DNA from: Penaeus vannamei
Lineage: Eukaryota; Arthropoda; Malacostraca; Decapoda; Penaeidae
Assembly (NCBI RefSeq): GCF_042767895.1
Contig: NC_091578.1
Location: forward strand, 21,102,071 to 21,112,070
Direction of reading: 5' to 3'
DNA: 10,000 nt
Shown: piece after piece, positions 1 through 8,733 of the stretch
Layout: each line of letters starts with the position of its first letter
How positions within the stretch are numbered: position 1 is the stretch's first letter
Translations under genes and position numbers: made by a program
The notes under the pieces: generated by a model
What the model was told of the DNA's origin: nothing
Seen by the model: only the letters and a program-made list of their open reading frames with translations
Database searches by the model: none

Positions 1-402
1 AGCGACGAGGAAAGAGAGCGCGAGAACAGAGAGAGAAGGTCAAAGAGGAAAGGCCAAAACGTCATTAGGCAGCGGAATAGGCAGGGAAGGCTTTCTGAAA
101 GGAGGGCGAAAAGAGGAGGGCGAAAGGGAGCATTAGAATACCTTTGTGAAGATGAACGAAGGTCTTTAATGCGGCAATTTCCTCGGAGCGAAGCGATTTC
201 GGATCGGGCAATTTTCAGGACTTATCGAGCATCTTTGGGAAATTAACATGTGATCCTTCAAGACTCAAGGATCTCTCGCTCGGGCTCTCTCCTTTCGTTG
301 GTCTGCTGTCTGTCTGCTTGTTCTCTTTCTATCTTTATACATGTATAGGTAACTACCTATTTACGTATCTATCCATCCATATGCTTATGTATGTTATATA
401 TG
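1..402. other. Left flank, unique sequence, no gene seen
   Basis: The first ~300 bases are more GC-rich and purine-rich than most of the window, and I found no convincing reading frame, splice structure or RNA gene in them. The 11-base string GGAGGGCGAAA occurs at 101-111 and again at 115-125. Two palindromes sit close to the array edge: TATACATGTATA at 336-347 is perfect, and ATAGGTA / TACCTAT at 345-360 has a two-base centre. The last 60 bases become AT-rich (TATG/ATCC-like) and run directly into the first 18-bp unit at 403. It could be an intron or intergenic DNA; the sequence does not decide. Confidence 0.6.
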
Positions 403-3066
403 CAGGAGGCCAAGGAGGAGCAGGAGGCCAAGGAGGAGCAGGAGGCCAAGGAGGAGCAAGAGGCTAAGGAATAGCAGGAGGCTAAGGAGGAGCAGGAGGC
501 TAAGGAGAAGCAGGAGGCTAAGGAGGAGCAGGAGGCCAAGGAGGAGCAAGAGGCTAAGGAATAGCAGGAGGCTAAGGAGGAGCAGGAGGCTAAGGAGGAG
601 CAGGAGGCTAAGGAGGAGCAGGGGGCTAAGGAATAGCAGGAGGCTAAGGAGGAGCAGGAGGCTAAGGAGGAACAGGAGGCTAAGGAGGAGCAGGAGGCTA
701 AGGAGGAGCAAGAGGCTAAGGAGGAGCAGGAGGTTAAGGAGGAGCAGGAGGCTAAGGAGGAGCAAGAGGCTAAGGAGTAGCAGGAGGCTAAGGAATAGCA
801 GGAGGCTAAGGAGGAGCAGGAGGCTAAGGAGGAGCAGGAGGCTAAAGAGGAGCAGGAGGATAAGGAGGAGCAGGAGGCTAAGGAGGAGCAGGAGGCTAAG
901 GAGTAGCAGGAGGATAAGGAGGAGCAGGAGGCTAAGGAGGAGCAGGAGGCTAAGGAGGAGCAGGAGGCTAAGGAGGAGCAGCAGGCTAAGGAGAAACAGG
1001 AGGCTAAGGAGGAGCAGGAGGCTAAGGTGGAGCAGGAGGCCAAGGAGGAGCAGGAGGCTAAGGAGGAGCAGCAGGCTAAGGAGGAGCAGCAGGCTAAGGA
1101 GAAACAGGAGGCCAAGGAGGAGCAGGAGGCTAAGGAGGAGCAGGAGGCCAAGGAGGAGCAGGAGGCTAAGGAGGAGCAGGAGGCTAAGGAGGGGCAGGAG
1201 GCTAAGGAGGAGCTGGAGGCCAAGGAGGAGCAAGAGGCTAAGGAGGAGCAGGAGGTTAAGGAGGAACAGGAGGCTAAGGAGGAGCAGGAGGCTAAGGAGG
1301 AGCAGGAGGCTAAGGAATAGCAGTAGGCTAAGGAGGAGCAGGAGGCCAAGGAGGAGCAGGAGGCCAAGGAGGAGCAGGAGGTTAAGGAGGAGCAGGAGTC
1401 TAAGGAGGAGCATGAGGCTAAGGAGGAGCAGGAGGCTAAGGAGGAGCAGGAGGCTAAGGAGGAGCAGGGGGCTAAGGAGGAGCAGGAGGCCAAGGAGGAG
1501 CAGGAGGCTAAGGAATAGCAGGAGTTTAAGGAGGAGCAGGGGGCTAAGGAGGAGCAGGAGGCCAAGGAGGAACAGGAGGCTAAGGAGGAGCAGGAGGCCA
1601 AGGAGGAGCAGGAGGCTAAGGAGGAGCAGGAGGCTAAGGAGGAGCAGGAGGCTAAGGAGGAGCAGGAGGTTAAGGAGGAGCAGGAAGCTAAGGAGGAGCA
1701 GGAGGCTAAGGAGGAGCAGGAGGCTAAGGAGGAGCAGGAGGTTAAGGAGGAGCAGGAGGCTAAGGAGGAGCAGGAGGCTAAGGAGGAGCAGGAGGCTAAG
1801 GAGGAGCAGGAGGTTAAGGAGGAGCAGGAAGCTAAGGAGGAGCAGGAGGCTAAGGAGGAGCAAGAGGCTAAGGAATAGCAGGAGGCTAAGGAGGAGCAGG
1901 AGGCTAAGGAGGAACAGGAGGCTAAGGAGGAGCAGGAGGCTAAGGAGGAGCAAGAGGCTAAGGAGGAGCAGGAGGCTAAGGAATAGCAGGAGGCTAAGGA
2001 GGAGCAAGAGGCTAAGGAGTAGCAGGAGGCTAAGGAATAGCAGGAGGCTAAGGAGGAGCAGGAGGCTAAGGAGGAGCAGGAGGCTAAAGAAGAGCAGGAG
2101 GATAGGGAGGAGCAGGAGGCTAAGGAGGAGCAGGGGGCTAAGGAGTAGCAGGAGGATAAGGAGGAGCAGGAGGCTAAGGAGGAGCAGGAGGCTAAGGAGG
2201 AGCAGGAGGCTAAGGAGGAGCAGGAGGCTAAGGAGGAGCAGGAGGCCAAGGAGGAGCAGGAGGCTAAGGAGGAGCAGGAGGCTAAGGAGGAGCAGGAGGC
2301 CAAGGAGGAGCAGGAGGCTAAGGAGGAGCAGGAGGCTAAGGAGGAGCAGGAGGCTAAGGAGGAGCAGGAGGCTAAGGAGGAGCAGCAGGCTAAGGAGAAA
2401 CAGGAGGCCAAGGAGGAGCAGGAGGCTAAGGAGGAGCAGGAGGCCAAGGAGGAGCAGGAGGCTAAGGGGGAGCAGGAGGCTAAGGAGGGGCAGGAGGCTA
2501 AGGAGGAGCAGGAGGCCAAGGAGGAGCAGGAGGCTAAGGAGGAGCAGGAGGTTAAGGAGGAGCAGGAGGCTAAGGAGGAGCAGGAGGCTAAGGAGGAGCA
2601 GGAGGCTAAGGAGGAGCAGGAGGCTAAAGAGGAGCAGGAGACCAAGGAGGAGCAGGAGGCTAAGGAGGAGCAGGAGGTTAAGGAGGAGCAGGAGGCTAAG
2701 GAGGAGCAGGAGGCCAAGGAGGAGCAGGAGGCTAAGGAGGAGCAGGAGGTTAAGGAGGAGCAGGAGGCTAAGGAGGAGCAGGAGGCCAAGGAGGAGCAGG
2801 AGGTTAAGGAGGAGCAGGAGGCCAAGGAGGAGCAGGAGGCTAAGGAGGAGCAGGAGGCCAAGGAGGAGCAGGAGGCTAAGGAGGAGCAGGAGACTAAGGA
2901 GGAGCAGGAGGCTAAGGAGGAGCAGGAGGCTAAAGAGGAGCAAGAGGCTAAGGAATAGCAGGAGGCTAAGGAGGAGCAGGAGGCCAAGGAGGAGCAGGAG
3001 GCTAAGGAGGAGCAGGAGGTTAAGGAGGAGCAGGAGGCTAAGGAGGAGCAGGAGGCTAAGGAGGAG

Positions 3067-3822
3067 CAAGAGGCTAAGGAATAGCAGGAGGCTAAGGAGG
3101 AGCAGGAGGCTAAGGAGGAACAGGAGGTTAAGGAGGAGCAGGAGGCTAAGGAGGAGCAAGAGGCTAAGGAGGAGCAGGAGGCTAAGGAGGAACAGGAGGC
3201 TAAGGAGGAGCAAGAGGCTAAGGAGTAGCAGGAGGCTAAGGAATAGCAGGAGGCTAAGGAGGAGCAGGAGGCTAAGGAGGAGCAAGAGGCTAAGGAGTAG
3301 CAGGAGGCTAAGGAATAGCAGGAGGCTAAGGAGGAGCAGGAGGCTAAGGAGGAGCAAGAGGCTAAGGAGTAGCAGGAGGCTAAGGAATAGCAGGAGGCTA
3401 AGGAGGAGCAGGAGGCTAAGGAGGAGCAGGAGGCTAAGGAGTAGCAGGAGGATAAGGAGGAGCAGGAGGCTAAGGAGGAGCAGGAGGTTAAGGAGGAGCA
3501 GGAGGCTAAGGAGGAGCAGGAGGCTAAGGAGGAGCAAGAGGCTAAGGAATAGCAGGAGGCTAAAGAGGAGCAGGAGGCTAAGGAGGAACAGGAGGTTAAG
3601 GAGGAGCAGGAGGCTAAGGAGGAGCAAGAGGCTAAGGAGGAGCAGGAGGCTAAGGAGGAACAGGAGGCTAAGGAGGAGCAAGAGGCTAAGGAGTAGCAGG
3701 AGGCTAAGGAATAGCAGGAGGCTAAGGAGGAGCAGGAGGCTAAGGAGGAGCAAGAGGCTAAGGAGTAGCAGGAGGCTAAGGAATAGCAGGAGGCTAAGGA
3801 GGACTAGGAGGCTAAGGAGGAG
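3067..3822 (+). repeat. Recent 468-bp-offset segmental duplication inside array
   Basis: The 16 units at 3067-3354 match the 16 units at 3535-3822 variant for variant. I count about three base differences in 288: an AAG to AAA change in the second unit, and one change each in the units at 3787 and 3805. The offset is 468 bp, or 26 units. One of the changes turns CAG into TAG at 3805 and makes the only stop (minus-strand TAG at 3804-3806) in the otherwise open minus-strand LASCSS frame. Confidence 0.85.
3211..3426 (+). repeat. 72-bp higher-order repeat, three copies
   Basis: Within the 18-bp array, four distinguishable units form a 72-bp module: a CAAGAG...GAGTAG unit, a ...GAATAG unit and two consensus units. 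Three copies start at 3211, 3283 and 3355. Two more copies start at 3679 and 3751, the second damaged in its last two units. Single copies of the same GAGTAG-then-GAATAG pair start at 763 and 2005. A different 72-bp spacing is marked by GTT units at 1663, 1735 and 1807. This is direct evidence of recent local amplification. Confidence 0.9.
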
Positions 3823-3993
3823 CAGGAGGCTAAGGAGGAGCAGGAGGCTAAGGAGTAGCAGGAGGATAAGGAGGAGCAGGAGGTTAAGGAGGAGCAGGAG
3901 GCTAAGGAGGAGCAGGAGGCTAAGGAGGAGCAGCAGGCTAAGGAGAAACAGAAGGCCAAGGAGGAGCAGGAGGCTAAGGAGGAGCAGGAAGAC

Positions 3994-4035
3994 AAAAAGA
4001 CAGGTATATAAAGAAAAGAGAGGCAAGTACATATC

Positions 4036-4066
<31 letters not shown>

Positions 4067-4071
4067 CAGGT
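3994..4071 (+). mobile_element. Possible tiny retroposed insert with poly(A) and target duplication
   Basis: The string AAAAAGACAGGT occurs at 3994-4005 and again at 4060-4071. Between the copies lie about 30 purine-rich bases (4006-4035) and an uninterrupted run of 29 A (4036-4064, overlapping the second copy). Direct repeat, short insert, poly(A), direct repeat is the layout left by target-primed reverse transcription of a 5'-truncated LINE or SINE transcript. The insert is too short to assign to a family. The alternative is a local duplication of GACAGGT plus slippage growth of an A-run. It abuts the decayed end of the 18-bp array, so it may have helped set that boundary. Confidence 0.35.
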
Positions 4072-4775
4072 TAATTCGTTTTGGTTATTCTGAATATTCT
4101 CTATTTCGTGCTGAAATCTGACCATAGTTTTCGATGCCATTATTCCGTAAGTTTTGACATTAGGAGACACATCCGCATTGGAACAGTTGAGCGAAAAATA
4201 CGTTTACTTGTTTCAACTCATACAATTACTAGTTAGGTGGTTCCAAGAAGGATGAATAGCATGTCTGAGAACCGATTCCCAATACAAAAAGAAAAAAGAA
4301 GAAAAAAAATCTTTCCGATAGAATAGTCCGTTGATATTGCTTTCTACTTTTGTTTGTCTCTTAAGCAGCCTTTAAATTTCCTTTTTGTGAATATACTTCG
4401 GTTTATAATATAAGCGTATGTGTAAATAAAAGTACCATACTTATCCTTTATCATAAATGTTCTTAAATGTGAACTAATAAAATATTGAAAATTATTTCGT
4501 CAGGTCCAAACAAGGATTCAAGAAACAGAAAATATGCTACTTTATAATAATTTTAGAATATTAATTGAACGCAAAACCGTGGTAAGGCTACTGTGCATAC
4601 ACGGATGCTTCATCAATGTGTGAAGTGCCGTGTGTGAACGAAATAAAGTTGCTTAATACAACACAGTTTTATATTTCATGCACATTTTAAATCTCTTCTC
4701 GCGCAACATGACGTAGTATTTAGTTGATAACTAATGAATATATATTTTTCTTTCTTTCTTTTCTTTTCTTAGAGG
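4072..4775. other. AT-rich unique sequence, nothing recognised
   Basis: About 700 bases with stops in all frames. There is an A-rich purine patch near 4286-4311 and scattered AATAAA-like strings (for example near 4476 and 4641), which are expected by chance at this composition. A pyrimidine run at 4748-4771 lies just beyond the C-terminal end of the transposase relic. I looked for a terminal inverted repeat of that relic here and did not find one. Confidence 0.6.
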
Positions 4776-5891
4776 ATGGAAATTAATGCATCGAAGACAA
4801 ATACTAGAACAATGTATTGTTTTTCCAATCCCCGAGACAGAGGTGACTTGTTCATGCAAAGTCACGATTTTCTCCTTAACACTTCTCATTCCCTTAGTAT
4901 AATCTATTTGCTGTTGGGAGGGTCTTTCATTACCCGTTTCTCAAATACTGACAATATTCGCCCACATATTTTTCGCCGGGTTTGAATTTCATGTCTTACC
5001 AGGCCATTCAGATGGTTTTAGCCATAAAACCACTTAGTAACTGCCCTAGACGTGTGTATAGGGCAGTTATCCTGTGCAAATTTGATTGTTTCTGGGAAAG
5101 GCCCAGGCAAAGGAGCGTACTGATGTGAGGAACATTTTTTCTAACCATTTTTGTACATTTGTCTAGGAGGCATTTCCCCGCTTCGCCATCATGCAGGATA
5201 TCGACCCCAACGTAACAGCTCCGTGGATACTCCTCGCCATTTCATAGATAATTCATATGTGAAAAGTAAATAGTAATACAGAATCCGAACATGAAATATG
5301 ACGTATGTGACACAATTATATATAAACAAATATGTGTATCGCAAATTGAATTAAATCAATTTATGTAAAAAACGGGAAAGTCAATAACATTTACGTCTGT
5401 ATCTCATCCAGCAATGGAGCTTTCCATGTATTCCCGATGTATTTTTCTCTGTCCTTATTGCTCTTCCCCGGTAATCTAAATCTTTCTCCACATAATGTTG
5501 GGCGAACTGGAGAAGCTAGCGATGTCGTTTGTTCAACCTTTCTTTGATGACGTTCTGTGGTTTATCCCATCTGCGCGTAGTATTCTTCTTCACCATGCGG
5601 CCTCTTACCAGGAGCTGTAGGTCTTCATGAATATTAGCTGCATTGATGAACGAGGGCGGTCTTTGTAGGTGCCCTCTTCCACCATCTTCTCTACCTGCAC
5701 ACCATCGCCCGGGAGATGCCCAGCTCTCTGAACATATGAGTTAGAGAAATGACTTTCCCTTACCACTTCGTAGCAGCCTCTTCTTGAGATTTCAGCTTGC
5801 CTTACGTCCATCCTGAAAAAATGTCCGATTGGTAGCCTCGTTTTCACTGCGGATTTCCCATGCCATTATGACGTCTTAGGCCATCGGACAT
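4776..5891 (-). pseudogene. Decayed Tc1/mariner-superfamily transposase
   Basis: Reading the minus strand from about 5891 towards 4776, pieces of one transposase appear in order but in different frames. At 5732-5694 is a helix-turn-helix-like FRELGISRAMVCR, closed by a TAG, followed in another frame by GTYKDRPRS at 5673-5647, the usual linker after the N-terminal DNA-binding region. At 5515-5459 is LLQFAQHYVEKDLDYRGRA, leading into AIRTEK where the family has VIFTDEK, so the first catalytic Asp codon is missing. HGKLHCW follows. At 5086-5027 is IKFAQDNCPIHTSRAVTKWF, whose QDN Asp (codon 5071-5069) is the second catalytic residue. At 5006-4944 is WPGKT*NSNPAKNMWANIVSI, matching the family's WP..SPDLNPIEN.W: the SPD Pro-Asp part is lost to a stop and the catalytic Glu of IEN is Lys. 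Asp-to-Lys spacing is about 33 codons, fitting a Tc1-like DD34E enzyme with a small deletion. Several frameshifts, stops and an AT-rich stretch at 5260-5400 make it clearly non-functional. No terminal inverted repeats were found, so the element's edges are unknown. The superfamily call is firm; the Tc1-like subfamily is likely. Confidence 0.82.
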
Positions 5892-6400
5892 ATTTTCTTT
5901 ACTTATTTAGTATATGCTAGCATTGGTCGAGAAATAGATATTCATGAATCGCGGTTCTGTAAACTACTCTAGTTCCAGGTGAACAAATATGCTTTTCACA
6001 CACAGGGAAATTATTATTTCTATGTATAAAAAATCTGATGATATGAATATTTGATATGCTTATTTCATCTACATCCGGGCATATTTATATTACATTGCAA
6101 TGGCAAATAAAAAGAAAGAAAAAATAGGACTACAGTTGAAAGCGAGAAATTACCATTTCAATAGAATGAACAAGATATACAGCACATGTACTGGGAGTCG
6201 GTTCTTGGATTTTTGCTGCTCACCCTCTTTGAAACCGCCTGGCAGATAGTTGCTCGAGTTAAACCAAGCGAACTTGTATTTTCTCGTTCAGCTGTCCGAG
6301 TGTAGATGCGGCTCCTCAAAGAAACGCTTAATAATAACTGATTACAAATGCTCTTTCGTAACTCATCATCAAGTATGGCTACGTATTTCCATAAACGTTA
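5892..6400. other. AT-rich unique sequence, nothing recognised
   Basis: About 500 bases without a supportable gene, splice chain or RNA. The first part lies immediately upstream of the transposase relic's possible start (minus-strand ATG at 5891-5889) and may include its 5' non-coding DNA, but no inverted repeat partner was found on the other side. The frame opening at 6250 runs straight into the CA repeat and resembles nothing I know. Confidence 0.55.
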
Positions 6401-6511
6401 AACACACGCACACATACACACACACGCACACGCACACGCACACGAACACGCACACGCACACGCACACACACAGACACACACACACAGACACACATACAGA
6501 CACACACACAG

Positions 6512-6544
<33 letters not shown>

Positions 6545-6583
6545 CACACACACACACATACACACACACATACACACACACAT

Positions 6584-6631
<48 letters not shown>

Positions 6632-6678
6632 ACACACAAAAAAAAACAAAAAACACAGACACACACGCACACACACAA
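6401..6678 (+). repeat. Interrupted (CA)n microsatellite
   Basis: About 278 bases of CA dinucleotide repeat. The left third is patterned with G at six-base spacing (CACACG), then CAGACA variants appear, then CATACA variants, and the centre right is a purer CA run (about 6594-6625). An A-rich interruption at 6638-6653 splits off a last short CACACG-like piece. The six-base patterning suggests that interrupted hexamer units were copied, not only CA slippage. All long reading frames across it (alternating His-Thr or Cys-Val) are composition artefacts. Confidence 0.95.
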
Positions 6679-7232
6679 TCTTATCGCATTTATAAATTCA
6701 CTATAGCCTCGCTGCGATTTTGTGTTAAATTCATGTTCTAGATTAACGATTGTAATGTAGCATGGTTTCTGTTTATTCAATAAGTATTTGGAAAAAAAAA
6801 ATAATCACTTAGCTTAGCTGCCATACACAGGTCTAAACCATAAAACGCGTTCGCTTTTCTAGAAATATGCAGCTATAAACGATTATTCTTATATTGAAAG
6901 AAGGGGGAAATGCTGCCTCACCACTATAGGTGTTGCCATTTCGATAAACAAACAATTCCTAGATATCGCATTTGAAGAATATCCCACTACTAAGTCAACT
7001 ATACCTATTATCACGTTTTGTAATTAATTATTGGTAGAAAATTGAAAGATCAAATGGCTTACATACTTTCAAAAAATATTAATTAATACATTGGTTATTT
7101 GTATTCCACGAATCAGACTTTGTTACAAACTTTGTTAGCCTCATTCATAAAAATACTATTTACGCTATGCTTCGACTAGTTGCTAGATGTACAAATGAAG
7201 CCAACAAGTGTACTGAAATATAATTCCGCAAC

Positions 7233-7237
<5 letters not shown>
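6679..7237. other. AT-rich unique sequence, nothing recognised
   Basis: About 560 bases between the CA and TA tracts. Stops are frequent in all frames. I saw no transposase, reverse transcriptase or splice-linked coding segments and no RNA gene. Confidence 0.55.
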
Positions 7238-7756
<519 letters not shown>

Positions 7757-7757
<1 letters not shown>

Positions 7758-8396
7758 TCTTTATCTTTAACTTTATCTTCATCATAATGTTCATCTTTAT
7801 TTCTACCCTTATCTTTACCTTTATATTTATCCTTACTTTTATCATTGTCTTGTTTTTTATCACCTATATCTTGATCTTTGCCTTTATTTTTCTTTACAAA
7901 TGTCTTTATCTTTACATATTTCTTTGCTTTTACTTTTATCATTACCTTTAACTTTATACTATACCTTTATCTTTGACAATCTTTATTAATTTCTTACTTT
8001 TGTCTTTATCATCACCTTTATTTTCATCTCCATTTTACCTTTATCTTTACCTGTATCTTTTCTTCATCTTTGCGTTTATTTCTCCTTATATTATCTTTAC
8101 ATTTACTTTTATCTTTATCTTCATCTTTATTTCTAGCTTTACATTTATCTTTATATATACCTTGATCTTTGTCTTTGCCTTTAGCTTTGTCTTCGTATTT
8201 ATCTCTATCTTTATCATTATCTTAATCTTTGTCGTTATTATCTTTATACTTTATTACTACCTTTATCTATACCTGAGTCTTTATCTTTATCTTTAACCTT
8301 ATCTTTATCATCATCTTTATCTTAATCTTCATATTTATCTTCACTATCATTATACTTTATTACTACCTATATCTATACATTAGTCTCTTTCTTTAT
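7757..8396. repeat. Degenerate TTTATC hexanucleotide repeat
   Basis: About 640 bases built from variants of CTTTAT / ATCTTT (also TTCATC, TTTACC, TTTAAC), nearly G-free on the plus strand. It follows the TA block with no unique sequence between. An internal imperfect duplication is visible: TATACTTTATTACTACC occurs at 8245 and again at 8351, within copies about 106 bases apart, each preceded by CTTAATCTT. The minus strand gives Lys-Asp-rich frames and the plus strand hydrophobic frames; both are artefacts of the repeat. High divergence between units suggests an old array. Confidence 0.9.
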
Positions 8397-8560
8397 CTAT
8401 TAACTCCATGTGCGTTCGGAAAGTGTCACTACGCAGTATATTCTTAATGTTTTTATTGCTCTTTTTGTCGTTTTGATTTCCTTTTGGCCATTTCGTGGAT
8501 TCTGCAATCGAGGGGTTATGTTCTGTTTTTCCTTGTGTACCATGCAGAAGTTTTCTTATA

Positions 8561-8733
8561 ATCATTGTCATTAACATCAGCAATTCACTGTTATCATTAT
8601 CACTATCATTATCATCATCATCGTTATCATCATCAATATCAGTATCATTACTATTATCATCATCATTGTCATTTTCATTATTACCATCATTACTCTTAGT
8701 ATTATTATTATTATCCTAATTATCATCGTTTTT
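8561..8733. repeat. Degenerate ATC/ATT trinucleotide repeat
   Basis: About 170 bases dominated by ATCATT, ATCATC and finally ATTATT triplets, with scattered GTC, CAG and ACT variants. The three-base phase is mostly but not strictly kept. It is separated from the hexamer tract by about 165 bases of unique sequence (8397-8560) in which I recognise nothing. Confidence 0.9.

Larger units (their letters stand above)
403..3984 (+). repeat. 18-bp minisatellite array, 199 units, no indels
   Basis: The consensus unit is CAGGAGGCTAAGGAGGAG. Starting at 403, every unit start keeps the same 18-base phase to 3984, which is exactly 199 units with substitutions only. A decayed unit (CAGGAAGACAAAAAGACA) follows at 3985-4002. 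Recurrent variants are GCT to GCC (about 25 units), GCT to GTT (about 15) or GAT (6), CAG to CAA (18), terminal GAG to GAA, AAG to AAA, and terminal GAGGAG to GAATAG (17) or GAGTAG (11). In the plus frame reading EAKEEQ about 30 units carry an in-frame TAG, so that frame is closed; its longest clear stretch is 2149-2955 and has no ATG. The other open frames (RLRRSR-like on plus, LLLLLS-like and LASCSS-like on minus) are low-complexity products of an 18-bp period that is divisible by three. Variants are shared between distant parts of the array, showing growth by unequal exchange or segmental duplication. I call it a minisatellite, most likely untranslated. A repetitive protein exon cannot be fully excluded. 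Confidence 0.97.

Noticed and set aside
1027..1320. Plus-strand frame of EAKEEQ repeats as a coiled-coil or single-helix protein
   Set aside because: The same frame is cut by about 30 TAG codons elsewhere in the array, including at 1318-1320, and these stops are carried by amplified unit types. The ATG at the start is the result of an isolated change.
403..3984. CRISPR array
   Set aside because: The repeats are contiguous 18-mers with no unique spacers, no leader and no cas genes, and the setting is eukaryotic.
1412..4093. Plus-strand frame of RLRRSR repeats resembling an SR-rich protein
   Set aside because: It is open only because the 18-bp unit lacks a stop in this phase. Common variants are amino-acid changing here (Leu to Pro, Ser to Asn, Arg to Lys), and it reads through into the poly(A) run and random flank.
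394..4170. 1,258-residue minus-strand leucine-rich frame
   Set aside because: The body is an undifferentiated LLLLLS repeat forced by the array, with a GTG start in AT-rich flank and translation through the T29 tract. There is no domain and no sign of coding outside the repeat.
4776..4985. 69-residue plus-strand frame
   Set aside because: It is antisense to the C-terminal part of the transposase relic and shows no recognisable domain.
5013..5069. Two adjacent perfect hairpins (TGGTTTTA/TAAAACCA at 5013-5032 and TAACTGCCCTA/TAGGGCAGTTA at 5038-5069), considered as a structured RNA or small foldback element
   Set aside because: Both fall within or beside the transposase segment that encodes QDNCPIHTSRAVTKWF on the minus strand. 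The sequence is already explained by protein coding, so the palindromes are most likely incidental.
5605..5847. 80-residue minus-strand frame as a stand-alone gene
   Set aside because: It is one frame of the broken transposase N-terminal region. The DRPRS linker lies in this frame, but the helix-turn-helix motif lies in another, showing a frameshift.
6250..6780. His-Thr and Cys-Val frames across the CA tract
   Set aside because: They are pure products of CA/TG dinucleotide translation, and frames on both strands are open at once.
8380..8583. 67-residue minus-strand frame between the hexamer and triplet tracts
   Set aside because: Both ends lie in simple repeat, and the middle (such as KWPKGNQNDKKSNKN) matches no family I know. 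There is not enough support to call a gene.
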